Shown here: positions 45,881-57,599 of the stretch, in pieces | Layout: every line of letters starts with the position of its first letter | How positions within the stretch are numbered: position 1 is the stretch's first letter | DNA from: Megaleporinus macrocephalus | Taxonomy: Eukaryota > Chordata > Actinopteri > Characiformes > Anostomidae | Length of the DNA stretch: 64,000 nucleotides | Assembly: GCA_021613375.1 (NCBI GenBank) | Contig: CM038720.1 | Coordinates: 9,115,962-9,179,961, forward strand | Direction: 5' to 3' | The notes under the pieces: model-generated | Database searches by the model: none | The model's input: the letters and a program-made list of their open reading frames with translations, nothing else | What the model was told of the DNA's origin: nothing | Translations under genes and position numbers: made by a program

Positions 45881-46575
45881 AAAAACTCTAGAGCATCTAG
45901 AACCTCTTTGAGTAGTTCTTCAGGCCTGTTTCCCTAAAACGTTGCATTTCACTAACCACTCTGAAGGAGCTTACTCACACTTACGCTTCTTTACTCTGTG
46001 CACCATCATGTAAACTCAAGTGTGAGCATGTTGACTGCCTAAGTTAGCTGTAGCTACAGTATGAAATAGAACTCTGAACCAACTAGAATAGCCATCACCC
46101 ACTCCTTTATATATTAGGGGTGTAAGAAAATATTGAAATATCCAATATCAGGATATATGTATCAATTCTAAAAAACACAGTATCGATACACAGATTCTGG
46201 CAGACAGTGACTTATTGTGTGTTGTGTAAAAACTCTAGAGCATCTAGAACCTCTTTGAGTAGTTCTTCAGGCCTGTTTCCCTAAAACATTGCATTTCACT
46301 AACCACTCTGAAGGAGCTTACTCACACTTACGCTTCTTTACCCTGTGCACCATCATGTAAACTCAAGTGTGAGTATGTTAACTGCCTAAGTTAGCTGTAG
46401 CTACGGTATGAAATAGAACTCTGAACCAACTAGAATAGCCATCACCCACTCCTTTATATATTAGGGGTGTAAGAAATTTATTGAAATATCGAATATTGGG
46501 ACATTATGTATCGATTCTAAAAAACATAGTATCGATACACAGATTCTGGCAGACAGCGACTCATTGTGTGTTGTG
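45881..46575. repeat. Tandem direct duplication, ~347-bp unit
   Basis: AAAAACTCTAGAGCATCTAG begins at 45881 and again at 46228. The two ~345-bp units remain aligned through CTGTTTCCCTAAAAC, TGGAGCTTACTCACACTTAC-like text, CAACTAGAATAGCCATCACC and TTAGGGGTGTAAGAAA, with only scattered differences. The duplication includes the start of the hAT-like element at 46462, so it followed that insertion. Confidence 0.93.
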
Positions 46576-46977
46576 TTTAAACCTCTTACCACTAGATGGC
46601 AGTGTTGTAATCCATTTTTAGCTCCACTCCAACATTAACAAGCAGCACAAGGGTGCAGTGCTATTGCAAGCATTTACAAACCTGTTCATATAGACAGTGA
46701 ATCACTGTGTGTTGTGTTTAAACCTCTGACCACTAGATGGCAGTGTTGTAATCCATTTTCAGCTCCACTCCAACATTAACAAGCAGCACAAGGGCGCAAT
46801 GCTATTGTAAACATTGATAAACCTGTTCATACAGTGGTGTGTTTTAATAGTAGGATTTGAAAAATCACAGTATATCACTTTGCTTGCAGTATCGCAATAT
46901 ATCACGATATATTGAATCGTGACCGCTGTATCACGATATGTATTGTATTTCCAGGTTCTTGCCGATACACAGCCCTA
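46462..46977 (+). mobile_element. hAT-like element, family AGGGCTGTGTATCGG, copy a
   Basis: Starts TAGGGGTGTAAGAAATTTAT and ends GATACACAGCCCTA; termini resemble the copy at 47944-48325. The left flank TTATATAT and right flank ATATATAT nearly match as an 8-bp duplication. An internal ~140-bp direct duplication (CCACTAGATGGCAGTGTTGT at about 46590 and 46731) makes it longer than copy b. No ORF. Confidence 0.82.
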
Positions 46978-47469
46978 ATATATATATATGTTCTGTAACA
47001 ACAGACACATGGCACAAATTCTCTGGTACGGCTCTGGTTGTGTCTTGCTTGAACTATTTGCTACACATTCAGAAAGCGTGCACAAATATGATTGAGCGAA
47101 CAGATGGCTCCGTCTGTATCCATACTTACCGTTGAGCATAAATGAGCCTTTACAGTAATATTGTTCTATCCACGCTGATCGTTTTATACTTCTTATTAAC
47201 ACACCTGGTTAATGCTGATACCTGTGTTTGAATACAGCAGCTTAACAGATGAGGGGCTCAATGAAGAAATAAATAAGTGAAATGATTAAAGAAATAATCT
47301 TCTCTGCAGTCCTCATAAGCCTTGCAAGTGTGGTGGCTGGCTTGTAGACTCGACTCGGTCTCAGACACGCGTGGAGGAAAATGAGTTATGGCCGCTCGTT
47401 GAGTAAGCTTGGCTGAGCCGCCCCCAGCAGCACGGCCCCCCATTCCTCCGTTCTCGACGGCAGGGCTGA

Positions 47470-47635
47470 AAGATGGGGACCGGGGGGATTAATTGCTTGT
47501 TACTGAGTGCCTATTATGCCATTCCACTCAGTGCGCAGGAATTAGGCCCGTCAAAGCCATGTGGTTCGCTAATCGAGGAGACTGATATGTCTCAACAGAG
47601 TCTTATGACCAAGGCCGGGTGGGAGTCAGGGAGTG
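47470..47635. other. Short complex block, candidate conserved element
   Basis: GGGGGATTAATTGCTTGTTA, GGAATTAGGCCCGTCAAAGC and TGGTTCGCTAATCGAGG lie in repeat-free sequence. Listed on texture only. Confidence 0.3.
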
Positions 47636-47890
47636 GGTGGCGGCTATTCTAGTTGGTGCAGAGTTGTATTTCATACTGTAGCTACAGCTACCTTGGGCGG
47701 TTAACACGCTCACACTTTGGTTTACGTGATGGTGCACAGAAAGGTAAAGAAGTGTAAGCGTGAGTGAGCGCCTTCAGAGGGAAACCAACCTGAAGAACTA
47801 CTCAAAGTGGTTCTAGACGTCTGGAGAGATGAGTTCTTCTAAGAACATTCTTATAGAAAGCTATCAAATGCTTACTTTTATATTGCCTAA
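47636..47890 (-). repeat. Inverted copy of the 45.84-46.10 kb sequence
   Basis: Read as reverse complement, it matches the duplicated unit: GGCTATTCTAGTTGGTGCAG, TCATACTGTAGCTACAGCTA, GTGATGGTGCACAGA, GAAGAACTACTCAAAG and TATAGAAAGCTATCA. Divergence is higher than between the two tandem units. It forms an inverted pair about 1.5 kb apart. Confidence 0.88.
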
Positions 47891-47943
47891 TTGAGACAAA
47901 CCACATATAAACTATTTATATAAACTATTCATGATGAAGACAC

Positions 47944-48325
47944 TAGGGCTGTGTATCGGCAAGAACTTGGCGATACAATGCATATCGTGATACAGCGGTC
48001 ACGATTCAATATATCGTGATATACTGTGACAATGCAAGTGATACATTGCAATTTTTCAAATCCTACTATTAAAACACACCACTATATGAACAGGTTTGTC
48101 AATGCCTACAATAGCATTGCGCCCTTGTGCTGCTTGTTAATGTTGGAGTGAAGCTGAAAATGGATTACAACACTGCCATCTAGTGGTCAGAGGTTTAAAC
48201 ACAACACACACTGAGTCACTGTCCGCCAGGAATCTGTGTATTAATAATGTGTTTTTGAGAATCGATACAGTATCACGAAAATAATATCCCAATATTTAAT
48301 ATTTCAATATTTTCTTACACCTCTA
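47944..48325 (-). mobile_element. hAT-like element, family AGGGCTGTGTATCGG, copy b with target duplication
   Basis: Starts TAGGGCTGTGTATCGGCAAG and ends TTTTCTTACACCTCTA. It is flanked by an exact 8-bp repeat GAAGACAC (47936-47943 and 48326-48333). 382 bp, no ORF, CGATA-rich subterminal regions. The 8-bp duplication supports hAT. Confidence 0.92.
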
Positions 48326-49544
48326 GAAGACACGTAGGCAAGTGAACATACTTTACCACTATTACACTTGTAGAACCAGTGGTCATTTTTATGTGGTACA
48401 TAAACCAGTAAACATGGCTATTACAACTGTAATGAACTCAGTAGCGTTCTCCATAATGAACCACTGCAAAGCACTCTCAATAACTTACTATATATTTATT
48501 AACTAAATATTAAGATTTCAGTCACTGATATTTTAAAATGAACATTTCAACCCCCCAAACAAAGGGGCTGTGGTATGTGGTACACATATATAGTACTATT
48601 AGTACTTTCAAACTCTCTACCAAATAGTTTAGAATTAGTTTTACGACTTAGAAGCGATGGTGGTTAGATGTTAACTACAGAGTTCAGTGGTTTAAGGGTT
48701 TAAAAAAAATAGAAAGCTCAAATAAAGCAATACAATCCGAAACACACCGGCTTCTACAGGAGCTTGTAAATGAACTTCATGTTTAACTACAATATCGAGG
48801 TCACTGTGTTCAAACAATGTAATCAAACATCATCATTACAGCAGCCCGATTAAAGACATACATCAGAGCAGCGGGGTCTAAGACACCGCCACATTACGTT
48901 ATAATAAATATAATTACAGGCCGGGCGCTAATGAAGGCATATATCGGCGTCTGACAGCAGCTCATCAGACTGTGTGGGTCTGACAGCAGAGATGGTGCTC
49001 CGAGACAGACGGAGCGATAGTGTGTAATCAGACATAGCTCAGCCAGCCTCCACCATTACCCCACGCGGCCCCTGTCTACAGACAGCGAACACGGTGGTCT
49101 CGATTGAAAGGACCAATGACGAGGACGTATATCCACTGAAGTTTTGATGATACTAGACGTGAGTTGCCTGCTGGACAGCTGGATTCATTTCAAGTTCCTG
49201 CCTGTAAAATCAGAACCCAAAGAACTTTGCATGTTACAGCAGCTCTGAAATCTCCTACTATGCAGGTTGTGTTGTTGATGCTTTGGCAGTATGGTAACTA
49301 AATATGGTCTTGCCAATGATAATCAGATAGAGGTCAGATAGAGAGACAGGAGAGAATGTGGGAGAGAGAGGACAATAGGGAAAGAAAGAAATTTAGATAT
49401 TGCAAAGCTCTTCAATAGAAACAAAATCCATGTGTCTATGTATTATTGAAACCTTAATAAAGTTTAAATTATTATTAAATATAGGAGTTTGTGTGCAACT
49501 ATTGTTAAAGAGGAAACAGCATGCTCAGTGTTCATAAGTGAAGT

Positions 49545-49826
49545 TATCGATACACGGATGTGGGTTGTGTTTAAACCTCTGACCACTAGACAACAGAGTT
49601 GTAATCCATTTTCAGCTCCACTCCAACATTAACAAGCAGCACAAGGACGCAATGCTATTGTAAGCATTGATAAACGTGTTCATACAGTGGTGTGTTTTAA
49701 TAGTAGGATTTGAAAAATCACAGTATATCATTTTGCTTGCAGTATCGCGGTATATCATGATATCGTGACTGTCGTATCACGATACCTATTGTATCGCCAG
49801 GTTCTTGCCAATGCACAGCCCTACTA
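49545..49826 (+). mobile_element. hAT-like element, family AGGGCTGTGTATCGG, truncated copy c
   Basis: Contains ATCGATACACGGATG, GTTTAAACCTCTGACCACTA, CTCCAACATTAACAAGCAGC, TTTAATAGTAGGATTTGAAA and the right end CCAATGCACAGCCCTA. The left terminus is missing. Confidence 0.85.
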
Positions 49827-49959
49827 ACAAAACCACCTAAAACCATGATCTAGCTTCTCCTCCGTTTTCACCGCTTCTTCTACCCTCAGCCGCTGTCCTC
49901 CTGCTGTTGCTGAGCAGAAACATTTCTCTCTGGAGCCAAGAGTCATCTGCTCTTTCTCC

Positions 49960-50400
49960 TCCCGCTCCCCTGCCCCTCGAACTTAGCTTCGAGAGCGAAA
50001 AAAAAGTTCTTGTGAGAGATTAACTGTGCCGGATTAGGTGGGTTAATTAATAGATCTCGCCAGCTCATTGTTTTGCATCGGCGCCGTGAGAAGCCGCCCA
50101 AGAGAGCCGCTGCGGCGTTAAATCAATTTCATGGCCCTTTTATTACTGGCAAGATAAAGCCAATATTTAGTTTTCAATTTTTTTTCCAGAGACGCTTTCG
50201 CCTCGCCATCACTCTTTTCACTGTCGTCGGAAGGCCACGTTTGGACAGACGCTGGGACTCTGGGGAGGACGCAAGGACACATCTGTCCTGCAGTCGTGGC
50301 CAGGGGCCCCGGGAGAGCGTTCTGAACTGTGAAGCCCCTTGGGGGGGCCCTAGAGCATCTCTTTGCTCTGGGACAAAACAGAAGAAGAGGAGGTGATCAC
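49960..50400. other. Complex block, candidate conserved non-coding region
   Basis: Repeat-free, with GTGGGTTAATTAATAGATC (50039-50057), GTTAAATCAATTTCATGGCC and TATTACTGGCAAGATAAAGC. Two ORFs (50073 plus, 50174 minus) overlap antisense to each other and have no domain. I treat the block as possible regulatory DNA. Confidence 0.4.
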
Positions 50401-50499
50401 GCAGGAGAGCACGTGAGCTACGTGATTGGTACTCACTGTTGCTCCAATCGTGTATAGGTTTGTGAGTCTGATCAGGCGGCATATTTACTTTAGCACTGA

Positions 50500-51223
50500 A
50501 GACAAAGACACAGATACTAGTGAACATACACACTAGGGGGAAGTGAAACACCCACATATACACACACACACTAGTGAACACACACACTAGGGGGCAGTAA
50601 AACACCCACATATACACACACACTAGTAAACATACACACTAGGAGGCAGTGAAACACCCACATACACACACACACTAGTAAACATACACACTAGGGGGCA
50701 GTGAAACACCCACATATACACACACACTAGTAAACATACACACTAGGGGGCAGTAAAACATCCACATATATACACACACTAGTAAACATACACACTAGGG
50801 GGCAGTGAAACACCCACATATACACACACACTAGTAAACATACACACTAGGAGGCAGTGAAACACCCACATACACACACACACTAGTAAACATACACACT
50901 AGGGGGCAGTGAAACACCCACATATACACACACACACTAGTGAACACACACACTAGGGGGCAGTAAAACACCCACATATACACACACACTAGTAAACATA
51001 CACACTAGGAGGCAGTGAAACACCCACATACACACACACACTAGTAAACATACACACTAGGGGGCAGTGAAACACCCACATATACACACACACTAGTGAA
51101 CATACACACTAGGGGGCAGTAAAACACCCACATATATACACACACTAGTAAACATACACACTAGGGGGCAGTGAAACACCCACACACACACACACTAGTA
51201 AACATACACACTAGGGGGCAGTG

Positions 51224-51268
<45 letters not shown>

Positions 51269-51805
51269 AACATACACACTAGGGGGCAGTGAAACACCCA
51301 CATATACACACACTAGTGAACATACACACTAGGGGGCAGTGAAACACCCACATATACACCACACACTAGTAAACATACACACTAGGGGGGGCAGTGAAAC
51401 ACCCACATATACACACACTAGTGAACATACACACTACGGGGGGGCAGTGAAACACCCACATATATATACACACACACACACACACTAATGAACATACACA
51501 CTAGGGGGCAGTGAAACACCCACATATACACACACTAGTGAATATACACACTACGTGGGGGGGGGGGGCAGTGAAACACCCACATATACACACACACTAG
51601 TAAACATACACACTAGAGGGCAGTGAAACACCCACATATATACACACACACTAGTGAACATACCCTATCTACGGCACCCGGGGAGCAGTTGGTGTTAGGT
51701 GCCTTGCTCAAGGCCACCTCAGTCATGGTCTACTTTGTCCCAGAAATCGAACCAGCAACCTTCCTGTCACAAGACCAGATCCCTAACCTTTAGGCTACGA
51801 CTGCC
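50500..51805. repeat. SINE-like element with its internal motif expanded into a ~52-54-bp minisatellite
   Basis: About 22 copies of CACACTAGTAAACATACACACTAGGGGGCAGTGAAACACCCACATATA-type units (described in parts: ACACTAGTAAACATACACAC, TAGGGGGCAGTGAAACACCC) run from about 50520 to 51660. The tail 51661-51805 reads CACCCGGGGAGCAGTTGGTG, GGTGCCTTGCTCAAGG and GTCACAAGACCAGATCCC, the same end as the repeat at 30940-31220. Unit length varies with (CA)n slippage, and G runs interrupt some units. Confidence 0.92.
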
Positions 51806-52544
51806 CCCCACATTTTTCAACATGGCATATAAAAGCGAAGCTATGAGCTCAGAAGTCATTTTCAAATATAAGCTATTCCAGTTCTCTCTGGTGTTTGAAT
51901 GTGTTTCTTGTCATACGACCACACAAGATAGCACTTTATTAACAACTCTGTAGCGAGTCTTTCACCATTTAGCAGTTTTATACTTAAGGGATTAGCATTT
52001 ATGCTAGGAGATTTTTAAGCCTCAGGCTATTGTTTTGGATAGCCGGCTGGAAGGTTAGCTAACTTAGCAGGTAGCCAGTAGCTAAACTAAGCTAAAACAA
52101 GCCGTGACGCAGTCTCTCTCTAACTAGAGTCTCAGTAATCTGGTTTATGAGGAGAGATGAGGAGAGAACGCTGCTACTTACACAGCTGCTACCTAGACAG
52201 CCTACTTACACACTCACTAGGTTTTGAGACACACCCTATATCATCATTGGATTACTAGTTTACCCTCCAATCAGGCTTCAGTTTGGAGGATGTTGTTCAC
52301 AATATCGTTTAGATTTAGTTTTAGATTTACGGAGCCATTAGAGGCAGTGAGCTCCCCGTACTGACTCAGATGTTAACTCTGTGCCAGCCAACCCTGATCA
52401 CCTTTTTTGTAAATCAATAAAGTGTGGCAGATAGAGATTAGCCTGAAAACAGTGGAGTAGTCCAGAGTTACTCTTCTGACCAACAACAGATGGTCAGTTA
52501 AAGTCTTTCTCCTCCTTCTCCCTCTTCTACTAGAAACAGTAGAC

Positions 52545-52970
52545 CCCGCAAGCGCCGAGAGGCAGGCTGCCGGTGAGCAGGGGGTAAACTCCGCAAGTCT
52601 CGGCGCCGGCGCTCATAAAAAGAGGATCAACAGTAAATACAGCCGGGGTTTCCACAGCCAGCGCACTTCCCCTCCCTCCGTCAGCCCGCGGGGTCATGGG
52701 AAATAGCAAAATAGCCCCTCTCCAGCCTTCCCTTTTACCAGCCTCCTTCAGAAGGAGGGGCGGGAACGGAAAACAGAACAAATAAGAATAGTGATAGCGG
52801 GAAAAATGGCTATTGCTATCTTTTCATCTGCGGATTGACAAGTGGCCCATTGTCGGGGTGTTTCGGCGTGACTTGGTAGCTTTTGTTGTTTTCAGAAAAG
52901 CTCTGAGGAGAGCTATCAAAGCTCCGAATCAGCCAGCGGCCCCAAGCCCAGCTGGCTCTTACGTGGAGTG
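52545..52970. other. Complex GC-richer block, candidate conserved non-coding region
   Basis: Complex sequence (GCTCATAAAAAGAGGATCAA, ATTGACAAGTGGCCCATTGT, GCTATTGCTATCTTTTC) just left of a (CA)n tract. ORFs on both strands without support. Texture-based. Confidence 0.3.
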
Positions 52971-52997
52971 TGGAAGGCACGGAGCTCATCTCCTCCA

Positions 52998-53046
52998 CCA
53001 CACACACACACACACACACACATACACATACACATACACATACATT
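52998..53046. repeat. (CA)n / (CATA)n microsatellite
   Basis: ACACACAC followed by ACATACACATACACATACAT. ORFs of His-Thr or Cys-Val repeats are artefacts. Confidence 0.93.
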
Positions 53047-53784
53047 CACAGTGCAGAAAAAAACAAGCCAGAAAAAAACACACGCAATATTCCGCTCTAA
53101 GGAGCACATATGGAAGCGGAGATGTGCTCATATGCTTCCTTACGAGGGGATATGTATATGTGTGTGTGTGTGCAGGTGTGGAACATGCAGGTGAAAGATT
53201 AGACTCAAAACGAACCCATTTGGCAAAGTGATCTTCTATCAGTGTGAGGATTTTGAATGTGCAGTCACTGAAAGCTTGTTAACAGAGAGCCAGCCTGTGT
53301 TCGTGGAAGCGCTGCCAGTTGATATACAGGGGCTGCTTGGTGAAATATCTAATGTACAGTTGTATCAGTCAGGACATGCTTAGTCAGCTGGACGGTTTCA
53401 ATGTGAAATGATGTTTAGAAGCTGAACGATACGGAGGTTTGAGGTTCTGCTTACTAAACAGATTCATGGTGTCATCGCTGTGTCTTCCTCCAACTTCCTA
53501 ATTACTGCATCGTTCTTTATAGGCGTCCTTACTGACTGTATTGGGTCCATTTCATGAAAACACAAGATCTTTTGAAGTATGCTTAGTGTTCAGCGTTAGT
53601 TTGGTTTTGTTTAATTTTTTCATCATTAAAAAAAAGGCTGCCTCATTAATATGTGGAAGTTAAAAACAATCAAAGTTGCATGCAATGCATTCATTTACTC
53701 TAGTAGTTACAAATTAGCAGCTTATATTTCTGGTTATGGCTATTTTGATTATCTTTGTTACAGCAGTCATTGACATCATTTTTC

Positions 53785-53845
<61 letters not shown>

Positions 53846-53846
53846 A
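53785..53846. repeat. (TCTA)n microsatellite
   Basis: About 15 TCTA units directly beside the truncated hAT copy. Confidence 0.96.
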
Positions 53847-53852
53847 CACATA

Positions 53853-54240
53853 TTAGAGATCGTTCAGCTATGTATCGGTAATCGAAATATGCAATCAGCT
53901 GATATTTCTCCAATGTAGCCGATCCTGAGAGATGATCGATGGCGTTAAACAAATGAGCCTAATTTGTATTTCCAGCTAATGTTTCATCCAGGAAGAGGAG
54001 CCCTCCGTGAAACCCCCTTCGGCCAGGCCCCTGCAAATCCTGTCTGAACCACTAGGACTGACTAAAGCATTGGCCTCATGAGAACCCAGAACACCGTGCA
54101 GACCAGATCTGACCGGTACGAACAGTACAGCAGCAGCAACAGCCAGAGAGCTAAAGAACCACAGCCAGAGTGATTGAGTTTATAGTGCTAGCTAACTAGG
54201 TTTCAACCATGTTTCATGACTTGCTTGCCCTAATAATTGC
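53853..54240 (-). mobile_element. Truncated inverted copy of the GAGATGG hAT family
   Basis: Starts TTAGAGATCGTTCAGCTATG (compare the right end of 32169-33039 in complement) and includes GATATTTCTCCAATGTAGCC, GGCGTTAAACAAATGAGCC and CCATGTTTCATGACTTGC. It ends near a (TA)n tract without its other terminus. Confidence 0.88.
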
Positions 54241-54254
54241 ATGTAACCTGCCAT

Positions 54255-54256
<2 letters not shown>

Positions 54257-54337
<81 letters not shown>
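54257..54337. repeat. (TA)n microsatellite, ~81 bp
   Basis: TA tract following the hAT fragment, flanked by CATGGCA and GAAATGG. Confidence 0.97.
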
Positions 54338-54342
<5 letters not shown>

Positions 54343-54450
54343 GGTGTTGACATGATCACACGTTATCAGTACTGTAATGAAACAAGGTTCACAAAGTTGC
54401 TTGAAACTGCTGCAGCTGAGTTTCGAGTGTGTTGCAGGCTGATTTACATT

Positions 54451-55084
54451 TTGTCGCTGTCCAATCAAAAAATATGTATCTCAAAAATTCACATCTTTAG
54501 TGGAGCCAGAATGTCTTCCAAGTGATTTTGGATCATTTCTATTGGTCCATTCATCCGTTCCATTATCTTCCACTTTATCCCACTAGTTGGGGTCATAGCA
54601 GGGCCGGAGCCAATCCCAGAGTCATCGGGCGAAGGTGGGGTACACCATGGACAGGTTGCCATTAGACGACATACACAAACATGCATGTGTTTGGACTGTG
54701 GGAGGAAACCAGAGTACCCGGAGGAACCCACTCAGGCACGGGGAGAACATAGACACTCCACACAGAACCACCCAGACTGGGAATCCAACCCGGATCATCT
54801 TACTGTGAGGCGATAGTGCTGACCATTACACCACCGTACTAACCACTACACCACCATACTAACCACTACACCACCATACTGACCACTACACCACCATACT
54901 AACCACTACACCACCACACTAACCACTACACCACCATACTAACCACTACACCACCTTACTAACCACTACACCACGTGCTACCCTTCTATCTGTCCAGTCA
55001 TTATAAACTTTTCACACAAGGTAAACGGCAGATAATCCATTCAAACTGAAAAAATATATTTTTTTCTTTATACACCAAACGATA
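54451..55084. mobile_element. 248-bp MITE split by a retroposon-like insertion
   Basis: The left part (54451-54553: TTGTCGCTGTCCAATCAAAA, TTTCTATTGGTCCATTCATC) and right part (about 54994-55084: TATAAACTTTTCACACAAGG, AACGGC) belong to one MITE. Between them sits about 440 bp of another repeat ending in a 20-bp tandem array. The MITE termini are degenerate. Confidence 0.75.
54554..54993 (+). mobile_element. L2/SINE-tail-like repeat with 20-bp minisatellite end
   Basis: Contains CATTATCTTCCACTTTATCC, GGGGTCATAGCAGGGCC, GTTTGGACTGTGGGAGGAAA, CCGGAGGAACCCACTCAGGC, GGGAGAACATAGACACTCCA and GTGAGGCGATAGTGCTGACC. I recall this series from the 3' region of a fish LINE/SINE group. Its end ACCACTACACCACCATACTA is expanded about 8 times with exact 20-bp period (54818-54974). 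A second copy is split across 60860-60935 and 61255-61365. Confidence 0.75.
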
Positions 55085-55389
55085 TAGACGTACAGAAGCA
55101 AGCAAATCCAAGTTGCATGGAATCAAATTGAGAATGGACCCGGCTAAAACCAGTAGCAGCCACCGTGAAGGCCTCATCCGCCGAACTTCCTCTTTAACGA
55201 GACGAAGAACGGGAAGACTTCTATACAAACAGCACATACACATACACCTGTTCCCTGCATTAGCAACAGCTCCAGACAGCAGAGCATCTACCATGTGTTT
55301 CTATATCCGTCACCTCTGTAATGGCATGTCATCGCTGTACGTGAAAGCATACGGCAGGCCCCGTCGCCCGAACCGAAACTAGCGCGCGA

Positions 55390-55870
55390 ACTCATCAGCG
55401 GCGGAGGCCTACAAAAAAGCCACGGAGCCCGAGTGTAATTTATGACACATTAGCGCACACTTACACAGCTGGATACACGCGGGGTGGCGCTCCGAGCGCG
55501 AGTGTAATAAGGCTATTGTGGAGCTGTGATGTATGACTCTCAGCCTGCATTACTCGCTCATTACCGTTCGGCCAGCCATGCTTTATGGAGGTGACTTACT
55601 TTCGCCCGCCCAAGAGCCACATTCACACGTATCATAAAACATAAAAACTTTGCGGGCCTCTCAGACCGTGCCGGGCCTTTCCGTGTCTGGGAGCAGCCGA
55701 GCGGGCAGGACGGCGTCCTCTAAAATAAATAATTTCTTGCTCCGGCGCCAAAACCGGAGCCGGGTTATGGCGAGTCCGACCTGTGGCTAATGGAAGACTC
55801 GTCACGCCGTCAAGGTTATGGCTTCCCTTTCCTCTTTTCTCTCTCTTTCCCTCTCTCTCGCGCTCTCTCT
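55390..55870. other. Complex GC-rich block, candidate conserved non-coding region
   Basis: Repeat-free with AGTGTAATTTATGACACATTAGCGC (55431-55455, given here as AGTGTAATTTATGAC and ACATTAGCGC), GTATGACTCTCAGCCTGCAT and CTAAAATAAATAATTTCTTG. Ends in a (CT)n stretch (55835-55870). A minus-strand or plus-strand gene is not supported. Confidence 0.4.
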
Positions 55871-55934
55871 GGCTTTTCTGGCCTGCCCTTAGGCGCCAAG
55901 TGAAGACCAGTGAGGGTCTTTTGTTAACTCTTAG

Positions 55935-56310
55935 ATGTCTAGAGTTAGATGTCTAGGACTGACCATCAGGGCTTCCTCCCCACCCATCACCAGCCAGCTC
56001 TCCTGTCCATCTGTGTCAACTGCTACACCCTCAGTTACATCACTGTACACCATCCAGATGCACCAGCATTGAGATAGGATGGGACTGTCTCATCTCCTGC
56101 CCACTTTACATAAAGCCCCAGTCAGAGACTACCTCAGTCAGAAACTGCCTCTACCTGGGCAGCTTCTAAAGCTTTGCTCTCCAGATTTCAAACAGAGACT
56201 CTTTTCTTTGATATTTAGTTTATTAAACTGTAAATACTGTTTGACCAGAGGTGGACAAGTCTCCCCTTGTGAGTCTGGTTCCTCCCAAGGATGTATTTAG
56301 GAAATAAAAC
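55935..56310 (+). mobile_element. Non-LTR retrotransposon 3'-region-like repeat, copy 1
   Basis: GACTGACCATCAGGGCTTCC, CCAGCCAGCTCTCCTGTCCA, CATCCAGATGCACCAGCATT and TTCTAAAGCTTTGCTCTCCA occur in the same order at 57065-57570. Truncated here before the typical tail. No coding sequence. Confidence 0.75.
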
Positions 56311-57064
56311 TAAGTTTTGTTGACTTTCTAGCGTTTGTTAGCCTCATATCTCCAAGTTGAAGTGAACACTTGCATATCTTTAATGAAACGCTAGATATTT
56401 TTTTGTTAACTCTTAGATGTCTAGAGTTCATACTCTGGTTCCCGCTTTACTATTTCAATGCAGTTACATTAGTATGTAGTGGTATGTACGTTTAATTACA
56501 TTTGATTAAGTTTTCTCTTCCAGCTTTTGTTGATGTATATTAGATGTATATCTTTGTGGTATAGTAAGTCAGTGGAATTAAAATGAACAAGACTTACATT
56601 AAAGAAACGAATCACCACAGAAGTTTCCACTTACTGTAAATGTAGTTGATCAGCCAAGTCTCTCAAACTGCTTCAACTATATTCTGCTCTGCATTAAACT
56701 TGTGCAGACTTGATTGTTTAGTTTAGCTTTTGGTAATTAGATAAAGGAGGAGATCTGGAGGTTCTTGGACACAGAGGTTTATGGTAAACTGAGATGTTGG
56801 TGCTGTTGTTCCACCACTTCACGCGATCACACAGGTTTGTTGATGGTGGAGTGGGGGGATCCCAGTGTCTCAGGGTGGTCTCATGTCCATGTTAACTTCT
56901 GGTTCTTTCCTTTTAGCTAGGGCTGTTATAGTTAGATCTGCCGGAGTCGCCAGCCACACTCTGAAATTCTAAATATTCATATTCTCTAGTCTTACTCCCG
57001 AGCCCAACTAACTTTCTCTCTTTACTCTTCCTGAGGTAATGACTGTCCTCCTGTCTGTTGAACG

Positions 57065-57570
57065 CTGTTGAAGGACTGACCATCAGGGCCTCCTCATCAC
57101 CCATCACCAGCCAGCTCTCCTGTCCATCTGTGTCAACTGCTACACCTTCAGTTACATCACTGTACACCATCCAGATGCACCAGCATTGAGATAGGATGGG
57201 ATTGTTTCAGCTCACGCCCACTTTACATAAAGCCTCAGTCAGAGACTGCCTCAGTCAGAGACTGCCTCTACCTGTGCAGCTTCTAAAGCTTTGCTCTCCA
57301 GATTTCAAACAGAGACTCTTTTCTTTGGTGTTTAGTTTATTAATCTGTAAATACTGTTTGACCAGAGGAGGAAGGGTCTCCCCTTGTAAGTCTGGTTCCT
57401 CCCAAGGTTTCTTCCTCCAGTCTGAGGGAGGTGTTCTTGCCACTGTTGCCTCTGACTTGCTCACTGAGGGATATATATGTTGTAACTGTCTGTTTTCAAA
57501 ACTTCTGTAAAGCTGCTTTGAGACAACATTGTTGTAAAAAGCGCTACACAAATAAACTTGACTTGATTGG
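57065..57570 (+). mobile_element. Non-LTR retrotransposon 3'-region-like repeat, copy 2 with full tail
   Basis: As copy 1, continuing with GGTTTCTTCCTCCAGTCTGA, CACTGTTGCCTCTGACTTGC, GTAAAGCTGCTTTGAGACAA and the end AAAGCGCTACACAAATAAAC then TTGACTTGATTGG, a tail common in fish LINE/SINE families as I recall. Copies 1 and 2 are about 1.13 kb apart in tandem orientation. Confidence 0.78.
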
Positions 57571-57599
57571 TTTAAGACACAGTAACTTACTATGGCCTA

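Noticed and set aside
50500..51660. CRISPR-like array (regular repeats of ~52 bp)
   Set aside because: Contiguous tandem units without unique spacers, in a vertebrate intron; a minisatellite.
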